This document shows positions 31,038 through 41,860 of a stretch of DNA of 64,000 nucleotides, piece by piece. How positions within the stretch are numbered: the stretch's first letter is position 1; every line of letters begins with the position of its first letter. The notes beneath the pieces are model-generated. The model did not search any database. It saw only the letters and a list, made by a program, of their open reading frames with translations, and was not told where the DNA came from. This DNA is from Shewanella aestuarii. GTDB lineage: Bacteria > Pseudomonadota > Gammaproteobacteria > Enterobacterales > Shewanellaceae. The position numbers and the translations under genes were made by a program. The stretch spans positions 2,290,501 to 2,354,500 of the forward strand of contig NZ_CP050313.1 in assembly GCF_011765625.1 (NCBI RefSeq), written 5' to 3'.

Positions 31038-32898
31038 GAATAGCCTCCTTATAAGGTAAAGTTTTACCTACTGGTTCTTCTACTACTTCAGATTTTGGCG
31101 CGCCAGATTGATTGAGCCAAAATGACTTGTCTTTTGCAGGATTCAGTTTGGGGGCACAAGGCTTATCAGCCATTGACACTTCAAGCTTAGCAAGATGTGA
31201 GTCCATTTTTGCAGCAAATAAATCAAGCCCCTGCTGCACACTATATTTACCATGCACTATGTCACTGATGTATTGCCACCAAAACCCTGCCATCTCAGGA
31301 TAATCAGGCACATTCGTCCCGGTTGGGGTCCATACATTTCGCGCTTGGCTGCGATAAAACTCCACTAAACCACCTAAATACGGTGCTTGTTGCGTCATCA
31401 CAGGTGACTCAACATCTGATAACCTAATGGGGGTATGCCCTGTGAGTAGTTTTTTCAGTGTAACCGATTTTGACACTACAAATTGAGCATACAACCAAGC
31501 GGCGAGCTGTCTGTCTTTAGGGGTATTGTTCAAAAATGTCCACGCGCCGGTATCTTGATAACCTGACTTCATACCCTGCTGCCAGTATTTTCCCACTGGT
31601 GAAGGCGCGACTTTCCACCTCGGGGTACCATCCTCATTGACTATCGGGAGTGACTTATTTGTTAAATCCCCAACAAACGCGGTGTACCAAAAAATTTGTT
31701 GGGCAATTTGTCCTTTCGCAGGCCACTTTCCAGCTTCAGAAAAGGTTAACTCTCTCGCTTGAGTGGGGGCATATTCTAACCAAGAGATAAATTTATCAAT
31801 GGCATACACAGCAGCAGGGCTATTTAATGCCCCGCCCCGTTCAACACTTGCACCGACAGGCCGGCAAGCCTCGACCCTGATCCCCCATTCATCAACCGGT
31901 AAACCATTTGGTAAGCCGGTATCACCTACACCAGCCATAGACAACCAAGCATCTGAGATACGCCAGCCCAGTGATGGATCTCTTGCTGCATAATCCATAT
32001 GCCCATACACCTTAACCCCATCTATGACACCAATATCATGACTAAAAAATTTAGCTATATCTTCATATGCTTGCCAATTTTGTGGTATGCCTAACTCATA
32101 ACCGTAAGCTTGTTTAAATTGTGCTTTAAGCTTTGGGTCTTCAAACCAGTCGCTTCGATACCAATATAAATTAGCAAATTGTTGGTCGGGCAATTGATAA
32201 ATAATGCCATCAGGGCCTGTAGTAAACTTCAAACCAATAAAGTCATTGATATCAAGCGTCGGAAGTAGATATTTGCCATCTTCAGTTTGAATAAGTTCAG
32301 TTATCGAGGTGATAGCATGACTGCGAAAATGACTACCAATTAAATCACTGTCATTGATATAAGCATCATACAAATTATGTCCGGTCATAATTTGTGCAGA
32401 AAGCTTCTTAATGACATCATCCTCACCCGTAAGTTCATGGATAACATGAATGCCTGTTAATTCATAAAAGGCTTTTGCAAGCACTTGTGACTCATATTGA
32501 TGGGTATTAATTTGCTCTGAAACCACTCGGATTGTCATGCCGTTAAATGGCGCTCCGGTTTGTCTAAACCACTGTAACTCTTGTTGCTGTTGCTCGCTTG
32601 AAAGCGAAGTGGGCTGTAACTCAGCAATAATCCATTTAGGAACAGATGCAGAAAGTGTTACTGGATTGGCTGACAGCGGTTGAGCATTTAACGCTGGCTG
32701 AGATGTGGCTAAATCAAGATTGCTGAGAGTGGAACTGGATACACAAGAAATTGATAAAATAAACAGCGCTGAAGTAATAATTAAGTTGACCATGAACAGT
32801 GATTTGCTCGAGTAGAAACGACCATTTTGTTGCTTGATACTTTGCCATATGCACGTCAGGCATTTAATCATTGTATGATCCACCATGTGATTGGTCAT
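31024..32898 (-). CDS. Extracellular solute-binding protein, family 1 type, large
   Basis: A protein of up to 624 residues. A hydrophobic signal or anchor segment lies at about residues 36-55 ('FMVNLIITSALFILSISC'), so translation may start at one of three Met codons; the first is given. The mature part resembles sugar/oligosaccharide-binding proteins, with 'LTGIHVIHELTGEDDVIKKL', 'YAIDKFISWLEYAP' and 'DTGAWTFLNNTPKDRQLAAW'. It precedes and overlaps the family-3 binding protein. It lacks neighbouring transporter genes. Ligand unknown. Confidence 0.8.
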   Translation of the reverse strand: MTNHMVDHTMIKCLTCIWQSIKQQNGRFYSSKSLFMVNLIITSALFILSISCVSSSTLSNLDLATSQPALNAQPLSANPVTLSASVPKWIIAELQPTSLSSEQQQQELQWFRQTGAPFNGMTIRVVSEQINTHQYESQVLAKAFYELTGIHVIHELTGEDDVIKKLSAQIMTGHNLYDAYINDSDLIGSHFRSHAITSITELIQTEDGKYLLPTLDINDFIGLKFTTGPDGIIYQLPDQQFANLYWYRSDWFEDPKLKAQFKQAYGYELGIPQNWQAYEDIAKFFSHDIGVIDGVKVYGHMDYAARDPSLGWRISDAWLSMAGVGDTGLPNGLPVDEWGIRVEACRPVGASVERGGALNSPAAVYAIDKFISWLEYAPTQARELTFSEAGKWPAKGQIAQQIFWYTAFVGDLTNKSLPIVNEDGTPRWKVAPSPVGKYWQQGMKSGYQDTGAWTFLNNTPKDRQLAAWLYAQFVVSKSVTLKKLLTGHTPIRLSDVESPVMTQQAPYLGGLVEFYRSQARNVWTPTGTNVPDYPEMAGFWWQYISDIVHGKYSVQQGLDLFAAKMDSHLAKLEVSMADKPCAPKLNPAKDKSFWLNQSGAPKSEVVEEPVGKTLPYKEAILVWQ

Positions 32899-33041
32899 TC
32901 TTTATTATTATCCGTTAATAATAGACTAAGAATCGATAAATAGATTGTCATTTTTGCGCTTAATTAACGAAAGTTTAATAGCAAAGTGAAAGCTGGTAAG
33001 AATGTAATTGTTAAACCAAAATACAAAATAACAAGCAAAAA

Positions 33042-33067
33042 AAAAGATCAGTAATTTACTGATCTTT
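33042..33067 (-). terminator. Terminator of the nap operon
   Basis: AAAAGATCAGTAA / TTACTGATCTTTT hairpin just after napC, followed on the minus strand by a T run. Confidence 0.9.
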
Positions 33068-33085
33068 TGTGACTAAACTAGCAAC

Positions 33086-33685
33086 TTAAAACCCTTCGAC
33101 GCCAGCCATATCAGGTAATTGATGCGCAATACCTTTGTGGCAGTCAATACAAGTTTTTTCACCACTCGCCAGAGATGTCGAGTGCATTTGTGATGCTCGC
33201 TTAGATTGACGAGTAAAATCCATGTAATCGAAGTTATGACAATTACGACATTCTAATGAATCATTCGCTTTTAAGCGGTCCCACTCATGTTCTGCCAACT
33301 CACGTCGCTTAGCTTCAAATTTCTCACGAGTGTTGATTGTGCCGAAAACTTTCCCCCAAACTTCTTTTGAAGCCTGCATTTTACGGGCAATTTTGTCGGT
33401 CCAGTTATGAGGAACATGACAATCAGGACAGGTTGCACGCACACCACTTCGGTTAGTAAAGTGAATGGTACTTTGCAGTTCCTGATAGACGTTATTCTCC
33501 ATTTCATGGCAACCAATACAGAATTGCTCTTGGTTGGTGACTTCTAAAGCGGTATTAAATCCACCCCAGAAAATAACACCAGCCACGAAACCACCTAATG
33601 TCAAAAAGCCCAGACTAAAATGTACACTTGGACGATTAAGCACCTTCCATACTAACTTTAGCTTTACAAACAAATTAGCTAACAT
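33086..33685 (-). CDS. napC: Tetraheme cytochrome c NapC
   Basis: A 199-residue NapC/NirT-family quinol dehydrogenase anchored by one helix (about residues 24-46). Four heme sites are visible: CIGCH, CPDCH, CRNCH and CIDCH. It carries electrons from menaquinol or ubiquinol to NapB-NapA. It ends the operon, 8 bases after napB. Confidence 0.96.
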   Translation of the reverse strand: MLANLFVKLKLVWKVLNRPSVHFSLGFLTLGGFVAGVIFWGGFNTALEVTNQEQFCIGCHEMENNVYQELQSTIHFTNRSGVRATCPDCHVPHNWTDKIARKMQASKEVWGKVFGTINTREKFEAKRRELAEHEWDRLKANDSLECRNCHNFDYMDFTRQSKRASQMHSTSLASGEKTCIDCHKGIAHQLPDMAGVEGF

Positions 33686-33693
33686 AAGTGCTC

Positions 33694-34164
33694 CTATTGC
33701 TTAGCAGATGCAGCAGACTTCAATAGATGGTCAATATCAACAAAGTCGTTTTCAACCAATATTTTTGCATCTAACTGCGGCGCATGGCATTGAGTACAGA
33801 AATAACGACGAGGCGAAAGCTCAGCCAAAAAGTTATTATCACGATCCATATAATGGGTCACACTCACCATCGGCGCTTGCGAGTGACCAGTGCTATTTCT
33901 AGCATGACACTGCATACATTTATTCACTTTAAGATCAATCTGATAACCGTCAATCTTATGCGGAATAATAGGTGGCTGCATTGGGTAGTTTCTCACCTGT
34001 TTAACGTCTGAGTTAATCACTTGCTGCATAGCAGGCGGTGTTGGCTCAACATTCAAAGGCGCTAAACGTAAGGTAGCAATTTTCTCTTCTGGTACACTGG
34101 CAGCCATTATGCTAAATGACAAACCTAATAGCGCGACCATAGATATCAATTTACGAGCATTCAT
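33694..34164 (-). CDS. napB: Diheme cytochrome c NapB, nitrate reductase small subunit
   Basis: A 156-residue periplasmic protein with a signal peptide (cleavage near 'SIMA') and two heme-binding motifs, CMQCH and CTQCH. It passes electrons from NapC to NapA. The spacing to napA is 11 bases. Confidence 0.96.
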   Translation of the reverse strand: MNARKLISMVALLGLSFSIMAASVPEEKIATLRLAPLNVEPTPPAMQQVINSDVKQVRNYPMQPPIIPHKIDGYQIDLKVNKCMQCHARNSTGHSQAPMVSVTHYMDRDNNFLAELSPRRYFCTQCHAPQLDAKILVENDFVDIDHLLKSAASAKQ

Positions 34165-34175
34165 GGTTATTCTCC

Positions 34176-36671
34176 TTAGGCCTTTACAATCTTAACCGCG
34201 CATTTTTTAAAGTCTGTTTGCTTCGACAAGGGATCTGTCGCATCTAACGTCACTTTATTAATGAGCTGACTAGCATCAAACCAAGGTACGAAAACCAATC
34301 CTACTGGCGGCTTATTACGGCCACGTGTTTCAACACGCGTTTTGATTTCACCACGACGAGAAATAACTTTCACCTCATCACCACGACGTAACCCACGCTT
34401 TTTAGCATCATCTGGATGCATAAAACACACAGCATCTGGAAATGCTTTATAAAGCTCAGGTACACGCTGAGTCATCGAACCTGAATGCCAATGCTCTAAA
34501 ACACGACCTGTTGATAACCAAATATCAAACTCGTCATCTGGCGATTCTGCAGGTGCCTCATAAGGCAGGGCAAAAATAACCGCTTTACCATCTGGTTTAC
34601 CATAAAATTCAAAACCCTTACCCGGCTTGACATAAGGGTCAGAACCTTCACGGTAACGCCATTTAGTTTCAACACCGTTCACGACAGGCCAACGTAAACC
34701 GTGCTCTTTGTGGTAAACATCAAAGTCTGCTAAGTCATGAGCATGTCCACGGCCAAAGGTTGCATATTCTTCGAATAAACCTTTTTGGACATAGAAACCA
34801 AAATGTTTACCATCATCATTCAAATAAGCTGGATCTGAATCAGTCAATGGGAATTTATCAACATTACCGTTTTGATATAACACTTGATATAAGGTTTTCC
34901 CTTTGTACTCAGGGTTGGCTTTTAACACTTCAGCAGGCCAAACTTCATCAGTGGTAAAACGTTTTGAAAACTCCATTAACTGCCACATATCTGACTTTGA
35001 CTCGCCCGGCGCTTTAACTAACTGATGCCAAAATTGAGTACGACGCTCTGCGTTACCATATGCCCCTTCTTTCTCTACCCACATTGCGGCAGGTAAAATT
35101 AAGTCAGCGGCCTGAGTGGTCACAGTTGGATAGGCATCTGAAACAACGATAAAGTTTTTAGGGTTACGATAACCCGGCAAACCCTCTTCATTCATGTTGG
35201 GCGCTGCTTGCATATTGTTATTTACTTGCACCCAATAACAGTTTAAATCACCATCTTTTAAACGACGATTTTGTTCTACTGCGTGATAACCCGGCTTTGG
35301 TGGAATAATCCCACTCGGAATTTTCCAAATTTTTTCAGCCGTTGCTCTATGTTCTGGATTTGTTACAACCATGTCTGCGGGTAAGCGATGCGAGAAAGTA
35401 CCCACTTCACGTGCTGTACCGCATGCTGAAGGCTGACCGGTTAACGAAAACGGGCTGTTACCTGGAGTTGAAATTTTACCTACTAATAAATGGATATTAT
35501 AAATTAGGTTGTTACACCACACACCACGAGTATGTTGGTTGAAACCCATGGTCCAGAACGAGGTAACTTTCTTATTTGGATCAGCATAGAGTTCAGCTAA
35601 TTCAATCAGCTTATCCTCTGATACACCTGATAACTTACTGACAGATTTGACATCGTAGTCAGCAACAAACTTTTTGAATTGTTCAAAGTCAATTGGCGTT
35701 GAATCCCCCGCTGTGGCGGCATTTTTAGCTTGCTGCTCTAATGGATGAGTTGGGCGTAGGCCATATCCGATATCAGTTTGACCTTTACGGAAGTTCACGT
35801 GCTTACTAACAAAGTCTTTGTTTACTTTATCGTTTTGAATAATGTAGTTAGCAATGAAGTTTAAGATGGCAAGGTCAGTTTGAGGCGTAAATACAATCGG
35901 TAAATCAGCTAGATCAAATGAACGATGCTCAAATGTTGATAATACGGCAACTTTGACATGAGGTGCACTTAAACGACGGTCTGTCACACGAGTCCACAAA
36001 ATAGGATGCATTTCAGCCATGTTTGAGCCCCATAATACAAAGGCGTCAGCGGCTTCCATATCATCGTAACAGCCCATTGGTTCATCCATACCAAAGGTAC
36101 GCATAAAGCCAACAACAGCCGACGCCATACAGTGACGCGCGTTAGGATCAATATTGTTTGAACCAAATCCGGCTTTCATCAGTTTAACAGCGGCATAACC
36201 TTCAAATACCGTCCACTGGCCAGAACCAAACATACCAACGGCTGTCGGACCTTTTTCTTTTATAGTCGCTTTCCATTTTTCTGCCATGGTATCAAATGCT
36301 TGATCCCAGCTGATTGGGGTAAACTCACCATGTTTATCATACTTGCCATTAGTCATACGCAACATTGGCGTTTGAATACGGTCTCGTCCGTACATAATTT
36401 TTGAAAGGAAATAACCTTTAATACAATTTAAGCCTTTGTTTACTTCAGACTTAGCATCGCCATGTGTCGCCACCACTTTACCATCGCGGGTTGCGACAAT
36501 TACTGAGCAACCTGTACCACAAAAACGACAAGGTGCCTTGTTCCATTCTAATTTTGTTTGTTCTGAACTGGTGATCAAATTACTTGCTGTTGCAGGCAAA
36601 GCTAAACCAGCAACACTTGCCGCTGCCATTGCTGCATTGGCCTTCATAAAGTCGCGTCTATTCATTTTCAT
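34176..36671 (-). CDS. napA: Periplasmic nitrate reductase catalytic subunit NapA
   Basis: An 831-residue bis-MGD molybdoenzyme that reduces nitrate to nitrite. It has a Tat signal '[16 protein letters not shown]', the 4Fe-4S cluster ligands in 'CRFCGTGC' and a later cysteine in '[10 protein letters not shown]', and the Mo-ligand cysteine in 'ARHCMASAV'. Length and motifs are typical. Its start overlaps the end of napD by 4 bases. Confidence 0.98.
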   Translation of the reverse strand: MKMNRRDFMKANAAMAAASVAGLALPATASNLITSSEQTKLEWNKAPCRFCGTGCSVIVATRDGKVVATHGDAKSEVNKGLNCIKGYFLSKIMYGRDRIQTPMLRMTNGKYDKHGEFTPISWDQAFDTMAEKWKATIKEKGPTAVGMFGSGQWTVFEGYAAVKLMKAGFGSNNIDPNARHCMASAVVGFMRTFGMDEPMGCYDDMEAADAFVLWGSNMAEMHPILWTRVTDRRLSAPHVKVAVLSTFEHRSFDLADLPIVFTPQTDLAILNFIANYIIQNDKVNKDFVSKHVNFRKGQTDIGYGLRPTHPLEQQAKNAATAGDSTPIDFEQFKKFVADYDVKSVSKLSGVSEDKLIELAELYADPNKKVTSFWTMGFNQHTRGVWCNNLIYNIHLLVGKISTPGNSPFSLTGQPSACGTAREVGTFSHRLPADMVVTNPEHRATAEKIWKIPSGIIPPKPGYHAVEQNRRLKDGDLNCYWVQVNNNMQAAPNMNEEGLPGYRNPKNFIVVSDAYPTVTTQAADLILPAAMWVEKEGAYGNAERRTQFWHQLVKAPGESKSDMWQLMEFSKRFTTDEVWPAEVLKANPEYKGKTLYQVLYQNGNVDKFPLTDSDPAYLNDDGKHFGFYVQKGLFEEYATFGRGHAHDLADFDVYHKEHGLRWPVVNGVETKWRYREGSDPYVKPGKGFEFYGKPDGKAVIFALPYEAPAESPDDEFDIWLSTGRVLEHWHSGSMTQRVPELYKAFPDAVCFMHPDDAKKRGLRRGDEVKVISRRGEIKTRVETRGRNKPPVGLVFVPWFDASQLINKVTLDATDPLSKQTDFKKCAVKIVKA

Positions 36672-36928
36672 TTTTCGCTCTCTTCAAGCTCTTCACTCTG
36701 GTGATAAACCATTGTGGCCGATAAAACACCCGGCATTGCGTTTATAATCGAAATATCATCCATCAATGACTTCTGGCTTGGACCTTCAATGACAACAACA
36801 AGCTTAATATCGTTGTTTACTGATAGCTCAGCATTTTCGATTTCCATAATCTTCTGTCTTACTTCAGCCATTTTGTCCGGCTGAACTTGCACAATTAAAC
36901 TGGTTACATGAATTTCTTTGTTCATCAC
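36668..36928 (-). CDS. napD: NapA maturation chaperone NapD
   Basis: An 86-residue cytoplasmic protein of the NapD ferredoxin-like family, containing '[19 protein letters not shown]'. It binds the Tat signal of NapA and delays export until the cofactor is loaded. It overlaps napA by 4 bases. Confidence 0.94.
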   Translation of the reverse strand: MMNKEIHVTSLIVQVQPDKMAEVRQKIMEIENAELSVNNDIKLVVVIEGPSQKSLMDDISIINAMPGVLSATMVYHQSEELEESEK

Positions 36929-36951
36929 TACACTCGTTTGTTATTATTTTG

Positions 36952-37110
36952 TTAACCCACTCCCGGCGGGCCGGTTAAAATTTGACTAAACCAAATTCCA
37001 AAACCTAAAGCACTGACCAGCAGTACAGATAAAATTGGTGCAAGAAAAACAGTCAAAAAAATGAAAATTTTCAATTCAAGACTTTTCTCACTTTTAGTAT
37101 CTTGACTCAT
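36952..37110 (-). CDS. napE: NapE, small membrane protein of the nitrate reductase operon
   Basis: A 52-residue protein with one transmembrane helix ('IFIFLTVFLAPILSVLLVSA'). The ATG at 37110 follows GGGAGG closely, so it is chosen over an in-frame ATG at 37167. It is the first gene of napEDABC. Its function is not established in the family. Confidence 0.9.
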   Translation of the reverse strand: MSQDTKSEKSLELKIFIFLTVFLAPILSVLLVSALGFGIWFSQILTGPPGVG

Positions 37111-37240
37111 GGAGCCTCCCAAGGGATACACGAAATACGATGTTGATAACTCAGGTTTAGTCATCAATTCGGTTGATTCTGATCATAGCGTTAAATAATT
37201 TGTAAACTATATACTCACAAATTGGTAAACAATTGTTTAA

Positions 37241-37254
37241 TTGATCTAGATCAA
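37241..37254 (-). promoter_or_regulatory. FNR/EtrA box upstream of napE
   Basis: The sequence TTGATctagATCAA is a perfect match to the FNR-type consensus TTGATnnnnATCAA. It lies about 130 bases upstream of the napE ATG, with a possible -10 TATAGT (minus strand, 37205-37210) downstream. It points to anaerobic activation of nap by EtrA/FNR, possibly shared with CRP. The rest of the 37111-37485 gap holds only the neighbouring terminator. Confidence 0.82.
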
Positions 37255-37427
37255 ACTATTTAACCAACTAAATAGTGGTTATTTAATGGCTGGATAAGGG
37301 AAGATGCCTCGCATCAAAAAGGCCAAATCAGCTAGTTTAAGCATAATTAACTTTAACATTTAAGCAACATGATTGCTGATATTAAGCATAAAATAGCGAA
37401 ATTGGGTGTTTAGAGGCAAAAACAATT

Positions 37428-37450
37428 GCGGAGGCCTGTTTTGCCTCCGC
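37428..37450 (-). terminator. Terminator of the methyltransferase gene
   Basis: The GCGGAGGC / GCCTCCGC stem lies 36 bases after the stop. On the minus strand it is followed by AATTGTTTTT. Confidence 0.85.
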
Positions 37451-37485
37451 TGTTAAAATGATTGAAACCCAAGTAGCTGAAATAT

Positions 37486-38385
37486 TTACATTTGCTTATA
37501 ACGCAGCACTTTTAATGATTTTTGCTCATCGATATCTGCAAAAACCGAAGGGTTAGCTATTCGCTCAATAAACTGAAGCGAAGGGGCTGTAGTTGCAACT
37601 TGATCCATTAAAAAATCACAATCTAATTCAGGCGCATTTAAACAAAGTAACACTTCGCCGCTATCAGCCAGTAAACTCGGTAAACGTTTGAGTAACCTTT
37701 CATAATCTTTAGTCGCTACAAAGCTGCCTTTTTGGTTGCTTGGTGGATCCGCAATAATCAAATCATACGGGCCTAATTTGGTTAGTTTCCCCCAAGATTT
37801 AAAAATATCGTGACCAAGGTAGCGAGCGCCATTAGGTAAGTTGTTCAACAAATGATTTTGTTTGCCAATACTTAACGCCCCTTTGCTCATATCCATATTC
37901 ACCACTTCATCGGCGCCACCTTGAATCGCGGCAACGGAGAAACCACAGGTATAGGCAAACAGATTAAGTACTTTTTTGTGTTTGGCATGCTGCTTTACCC
38001 ACTTACGTCCATTAGCCATATCCAAAAATAAACCATGGTTTTGACCTCGTAGTAAATGCACGGCAAATTTAGCTTCATCTTCTATAACCACATGATTATC
38101 TGGCACCTGACCACAAACCACACTCGTTACCGTTTGCCCTGCTTGACGCTGCTGAAACACTAAGCACAACTCGTCACTGTGGCTATAAGTATCAGCAATT
38201 TGACTAAACAACACCTGTTGTTGTGCTTCATCTAAGGTTTTAAAGCTCGTCAGCAATATCACTGGAGGATACCAATCTAAACAAAGATGTTCTTCCCCAG
38301 CAAAAAGGCCACCACGGCCATGAAACACACGCTGCACTTGATTATTAAATGTAAAATGTTCAAGTGCGTTAATTAATCCAGACAT
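37486..38385 (-). CDS. Class I SAM-dependent methyltransferase (COG1092 type)
   Basis: A 299-residue enzyme with the SAM-binding stretch 'VLNLFAYTCGFSVAAIQGGA' and the catalytic-loop-like 'LIIADPPSNQKGSF'. These resemble the RlmI/RlmK rRNA cytosine/guanine methyltransferases, but the PUA domain is missing, so the RNA target is not clear. It follows the permease gene by 8 bases. Confidence 0.85.
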   Translation of the reverse strand: MSGLINALEHFTFNNQVQRVFHGRGGLFAGEEHLCLDWYPPVILLTSFKTLDEAQQQVLFSQIADTYSHSDELCLVFQQRQAGQTVTSVVCGQVPDNHVVIEDEAKFAVHLLRGQNHGLFLDMANGRKWVKQHAKHKKVLNLFAYTCGFSVAAIQGGADEVVNMDMSKGALSIGKQNHLLNNLPNGARYLGHDIFKSWGKLTKLGPYDLIIADPPSNQKGSFVATKDYERLLKRLPSLLADSGEVLLCLNAPELDCDFLMDQVATTAPSLQFIERIANPSVFADIDEQKSLKVLRYKQM

Positions 38386-38393
38386 AAAATGGT

Positions 38394-39497
38394 TTACTTC
38401 TCTTGTTCGCTTATTTGTTCAGTGTCATCTTGTTTATGATTTTCCATGCTGGAATCCGATAATTTGTCATCAACATTATCTGCAAGCAGTATCGCTAACC
38501 ACATACCTGACTGACTCGACTCAAGGCCTATTTTTACCACCATAGTTAACGGAACCGATAATAACATGCCTACAGAGCCTAATAACCAGCCCCAGAATAT
38601 TAATGATAAAAAGACCACCAGCGTTGAAAGCCCTAAGCCACGCCCCATAAATTTAGGCTCAATAACATTGCCCATCACCATATTGGTACCTAAATAGAGC
38701 CCAGCAGTTACCCCCGCCGCCGCCGGACCAAATTGCACAAAGGCTAACAGTACCGCAGGAATAGCAGCAATAATGGAGCCAATATTAGGAATATAATTAA
38801 ACAAAAATGCGATAACCGCCCACAGCAGCGCATAGTCAACGCCAATAATACTTAAACCAATACCAACGATTATCGCTGTCGCTATACTCACCAGTGTTTT
38901 AATCATCATGTATTGATTAACTGACTGCAAAAAGCGATCAATCTGCTTTAATCGCATCTCAGGATCATCTAATGCTAAATGCGCTTTCTTCGATAAATCA
39001 TTGGATTCCAGCAGCATAAATACAATGGTTAGTATGATTAAAAACAAATTAGCCATCACATTACCTACACCAGATAACATGTTGGTGGTCATACTTAACG
39101 CCATACCTGGGTCGAAATACTCCAGCACTTTTTGACGAGAAATATGAATATTAAACTGCTGTAGTTTGTCCAATATCCATGCAAACTGTTCGACCAATTG
39201 AGCCCGATAAACAGGCATTTGTTTAGAGAACTCATTAATAGAGCTGCCCACTAAACTGGTGAGCCATAGACTCATCAACACAATAAAGCCCATCAAGAGT
39301 ATTATTGCTAACCATTTAGGCAGCTTGTATCGACACATTAATGTAATGACAGGATTACAAATCACCGCTAAAAAAGCAGATAACACAAAAGGGACAACAA
39401 TGGGGCTTGCTGTTTTAATGCCGGCTAAAATAATGACCACACAAGCCATCACCACAAAGCTACGAACTGCCATTGATGATTGATGTATTCCTTTCAT
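38394..39497 (-). CDS. AI-2E family (PerM-type) permease
   Basis: A 367-residue protein with about eight transmembrane helices and the conserved 'ALLWAVIAFLFNYIPNIGSI' segment of the AI-2E/PerM family. The tail is acidic and hydrophilic. Members export small molecules or act as Na+/H+ antiporters; the substrate here is unknown. It is probably the first gene of an operon with the methyltransferase. Confidence 0.9.
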   Translation of the reverse strand: MKGIHQSSMAVRSFVVMACVVIILAGIKTASPIVVPFVLSAFLAVICNPVITLMCRYKLPKWLAIILLMGFIVLMSLWLTSLVGSSINEFSKQMPVYRAQLVEQFAWILDKLQQFNIHISRQKVLEYFDPGMALSMTTNMLSGVGNVMANLFLIILTIVFMLLESNDLSKKAHLALDDPEMRLKQIDRFLQSVNQYMMIKTLVSIATAIIVGIGLSIIGVDYALLWAVIAFLFNYIPNIGSIIAAIPAVLLAFVQFGPAAAGVTAGLYLGTNMVMGNVIEPKFMGRGLGLSTLVVFLSLIFWGWLLGSVGMLLSVPLTMVVKIGLESSQSGMWLAILLADNVDDKLSDSSMENHKQDDTEQISEQEK

Positions 39498-39588
39498 ATA
39501 AGAAAAATCCTTATTGCAACATGATGATTAAATTGTTTATGTTAAGCTTAGTTATTGAAATCAGTAAAAGAAAACACTAGAAGACAAT

Positions 39589-39969
39589 ATGAAACCAGAA
39601 ACCGCTATTATACGCATTAAAAACCTTCGTTTACGCACTTATATTGGCATTAAGGAAGATGAAATCCAAAATCAGCAAGATGTCATTATTAATGTAATTA
39701 TTCATTATTGTGCCGACAAAGCACGTAACAGCGAGAATATCACTGATGCGTTAAATTATCGCACTATTACGAAAAAAATCATTGCCTTAATTGAAAACAA
39801 CCGTTTTTCATTATTAGAAAACCTCACGAGTCAAACCCTAGCAATAGCCAGCGAGCATGACTGGGTTGAGTTTGCTAGCGTCGAAATTGATAAGCCCCAT
39901 GCACTGCGATTTGCAGACTCGGTATCAATGGAATTGTGCTATCAAAAACAACCTGTTTTAGGCGATTAA
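39589..39969 (+). CDS. folX: Dihydroneopterin triphosphate 2'-epimerase FolX
   Basis: A 126-residue protein of the FolB/FolX fold. It follows E. coli FolX nearly throughout, for example '[20 protein letters not shown]', '[12 protein letters not shown]' and '[12 protein letters not shown]'. It epimerises dihydroneopterin triphosphate toward tetrahydromonapterin. As in E. coli, yfcH follows. Confidence 0.95.
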   Translation: MKPETAIIRIKNLRLRTYIGIKEDEIQNQQDVIINVIIHYCADKARNSENITDALNYRTITKKIIALIENNRFSLLENLTSQTLAIASEHDWVEFASVEIDKPHALRFADSVSMELCYQKQPVLGD

Positions 39970-40067
39970 CCTAAGTTGCACTGGCGATTCTGCAAGCATA
40001 GAAAGTTGATCACTATCCACATTCAAAACGTACCGATACTAAATGAGTAAAAATGGTGGAAAACAGA

Positions 40068-40952
40068 ATGAAAATACTTATTACAGGTGCAACGGGATTT
40101 GTAGGAAAGCAGCTTGTTGCTAGCCTTAAAGCGCATCAGTTAACCATTGTTACCCGTAATCCAAATAGTGCCACTGAACAACTAGGTAGCAATCACAGCT
40201 ATATCAACATCAAAGATATAGTGACACTGGATGATTTTGACGCCGTGATCAATCTTGCTGGCGAACCGATTGTTGGCAAGCGCTGGAGCAAAAAACAAAA
40301 ACAAGTTATTTGCGACAGCCGTTGGAATATTACCCAACAATTAAGTAATTTAATCAAGAAAAGTAACACGCCACCCCATACTTTTATCAGCGCGTCTGCT
40401 ATTGGCTATTATGGCCGTCAAGGTACGGCACCCGTTGACGAAAATAGCGGTTTTCATGATGAGTTTAGCCATCAAATCTGCAAAAAATGGGAAGCCAACG
40501 CCTTAGTTGCCCAATCTGATAAGACCCGAGTGTGTATTCCTCGGATAGGGATTGTGTTAGGTAAGCAAGGTGGCGCATTAGCTAAAATGTTACCGCCATT
40601 TAAACTTGGTTTAGGCGGCCCAATAGGTAAGGGAAAGCAAGGGATGAGCTGGATCCACATGGAAGATTTAGTGGGTTTAATTAAATGGATGCTTGATACC
40701 CCATCTGCCAAAGGTATCTACAATGCCACCGCCCCTAACCCAGTTAGTAACGCCGATTTTTCGATGGCATTAGCTCAAGCATTAAACCGCCCAGCCAAAA
40801 TAATCACGCCCCCCTTAGCGCTGCGCCTTGCCATGGGGGAAATGTCAGAGCTTCTGACTGAAGGGCAATTTGTACTACCCACTAAAGCACTGGCTGAAGG
40901 GTTTGTATTTAAATATAGCAAGCTTGATGATGCGATAATTACGGTGGTTTAA
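40068..40952 (+). CDS. yfcH: TIGR01777 family epimerase YfcH
   Basis: A 294-residue SDR-fold protein with the nucleotide-binding 'ITGATGFVGKQL' at the N-terminus, 'INLAGEPIVGKRWSKKQKQ', and the family C-terminus. The ATG at 40068 follows GGTGGA; an in-frame upstream ATG at 40053 is less likely. Function is not established, though linkage to folX is conserved. It converges with the LysR gene. Confidence 0.93.
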   Translation: MKILITGATGFVGKQLVASLKAHQLTIVTRNPNSATEQLGSNHSYINIKDIVTLDDFDAVINLAGEPIVGKRWSKKQKQVICDSRWNITQQLSNLIKKSNTPPHTFISASAIGYYGRQGTAPVDENSGFHDEFSHQICKKWEANALVAQSDKTRVCIPRIGIVLGKQGGALAKMLPPFKLGLGGPIGKGKQGMSWIHMEDLVGLIKWMLDTPSAKGIYNATAPNPVSNADFSMALAQALNRPAKIITPPLALRLAMGEMSELLTEGQFVLPTKALAEGFVFKYSKLDDAIITVV

Positions 40953-40960
40953 GCCTGAAG

Positions 40961-41860
40961 TTAAATTAACTCTATAATCAACTGTTGTATTTTTTCATAT
41001 CGACTTGCCAGCGGCCGATAACGTTTATGTACCAAATAAAGCGGTTCAAATAATTGAATCGCTTGTTTATCTAAATAGCCGATTTGAATATCTTGTTGCT
41101 GGGAAAAACTGCGCACTGCAAACTCAGGTAAAACAGTAAATCCTAACCCACTGGCAACAGGCAATAATATTTGATTGAGCTGATTCACATAACCATTAAG
41201 CTTAATCTTATCAGCTTGTTGTTGATATGGATTGAAAAAAGCTTGCGTTATTTGCTGCCAATAATGCTTAGCATCAGGGTGATTAATCATCCCAAGTTTG
41301 GCTAAATCATCAAATGTTACTTGCTTAGCAATCGCTTCCCCCCGCACTTTGTTAGGCAATACTAAACATAAAGACTGTTTACCTATCTCTACACTCATGC
41401 AATCTGCTTCAGTCACTTGATGAGTTAAAATACCAATATCAATTTTGTTCGCTTGTAAATCCGATAATATTCGCTGATTAGGACCTGCTTCTAAGTGCAT
41501 CGACAATTGCTGATGCTGTTGTTGAAGGGCAATTAAATGCGGGTATAACAATGCGGCCATCGAGCCAGAACAACCAATTCGACAAGCACCCACAAACGGC
41601 TCGTCTAAGGTCATGGTTCGTAATAACTCTTGCTGTTGTGCTTGCTGCAACTTGGCATACTCAAATAAAGCAATACCAGCATCAGTCAACTCAAAGCGCT
41701 TACCAATTCGATTAATTAATGCATTATTCACTTGCTGCTCTAGTTTTTTAATATGCTGGCTGACCCCAGGTTGAGTCATAAACAACTTTTCTGCTGTTTG
41801 AGTAAAGTGACCCACTTCCACCAGAGTGATAAATGTTGTTAACCATTGCTGATTAATCAT
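40961..41860 (-). CDS. LysR-family transcriptional regulator
   Basis: A 299-residue regulator with the N-terminal winged helix ('FTQTAEKLFMTQPGVSQHIK', about residues 18-37) and a substrate-binding effector domain. No divergent partner exists, so its target cannot be read from context. Nothing else was found in 41861-42224 upstream of it. Confidence 0.94.
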   Translation of the reverse strand: MINQQWLTTFITLVEVGHFTQTAEKLFMTQPGVSQHIKKLEQQVNNALINRIGKRFELTDAGIALFEYAKLQQAQQQELLRTMTLDEPFVGACRIGCSGSMAALLYPHLIALQQQHQQLSMHLEAGPNQRILSDLQANKIDIGILTHQVTEADCMSVEIGKQSLCLVLPNKVRGEAIAKQVTFDDLAKLGMINHPDAKHYWQQITQAFFNPYQQQADKIKLNGYVNQLNQILLPVASGLGFTVLPEFAVRSFSQQQDIQIGYLDKQAIQLFEPLYLVHKRYRPLASRYEKIQQLIIELI

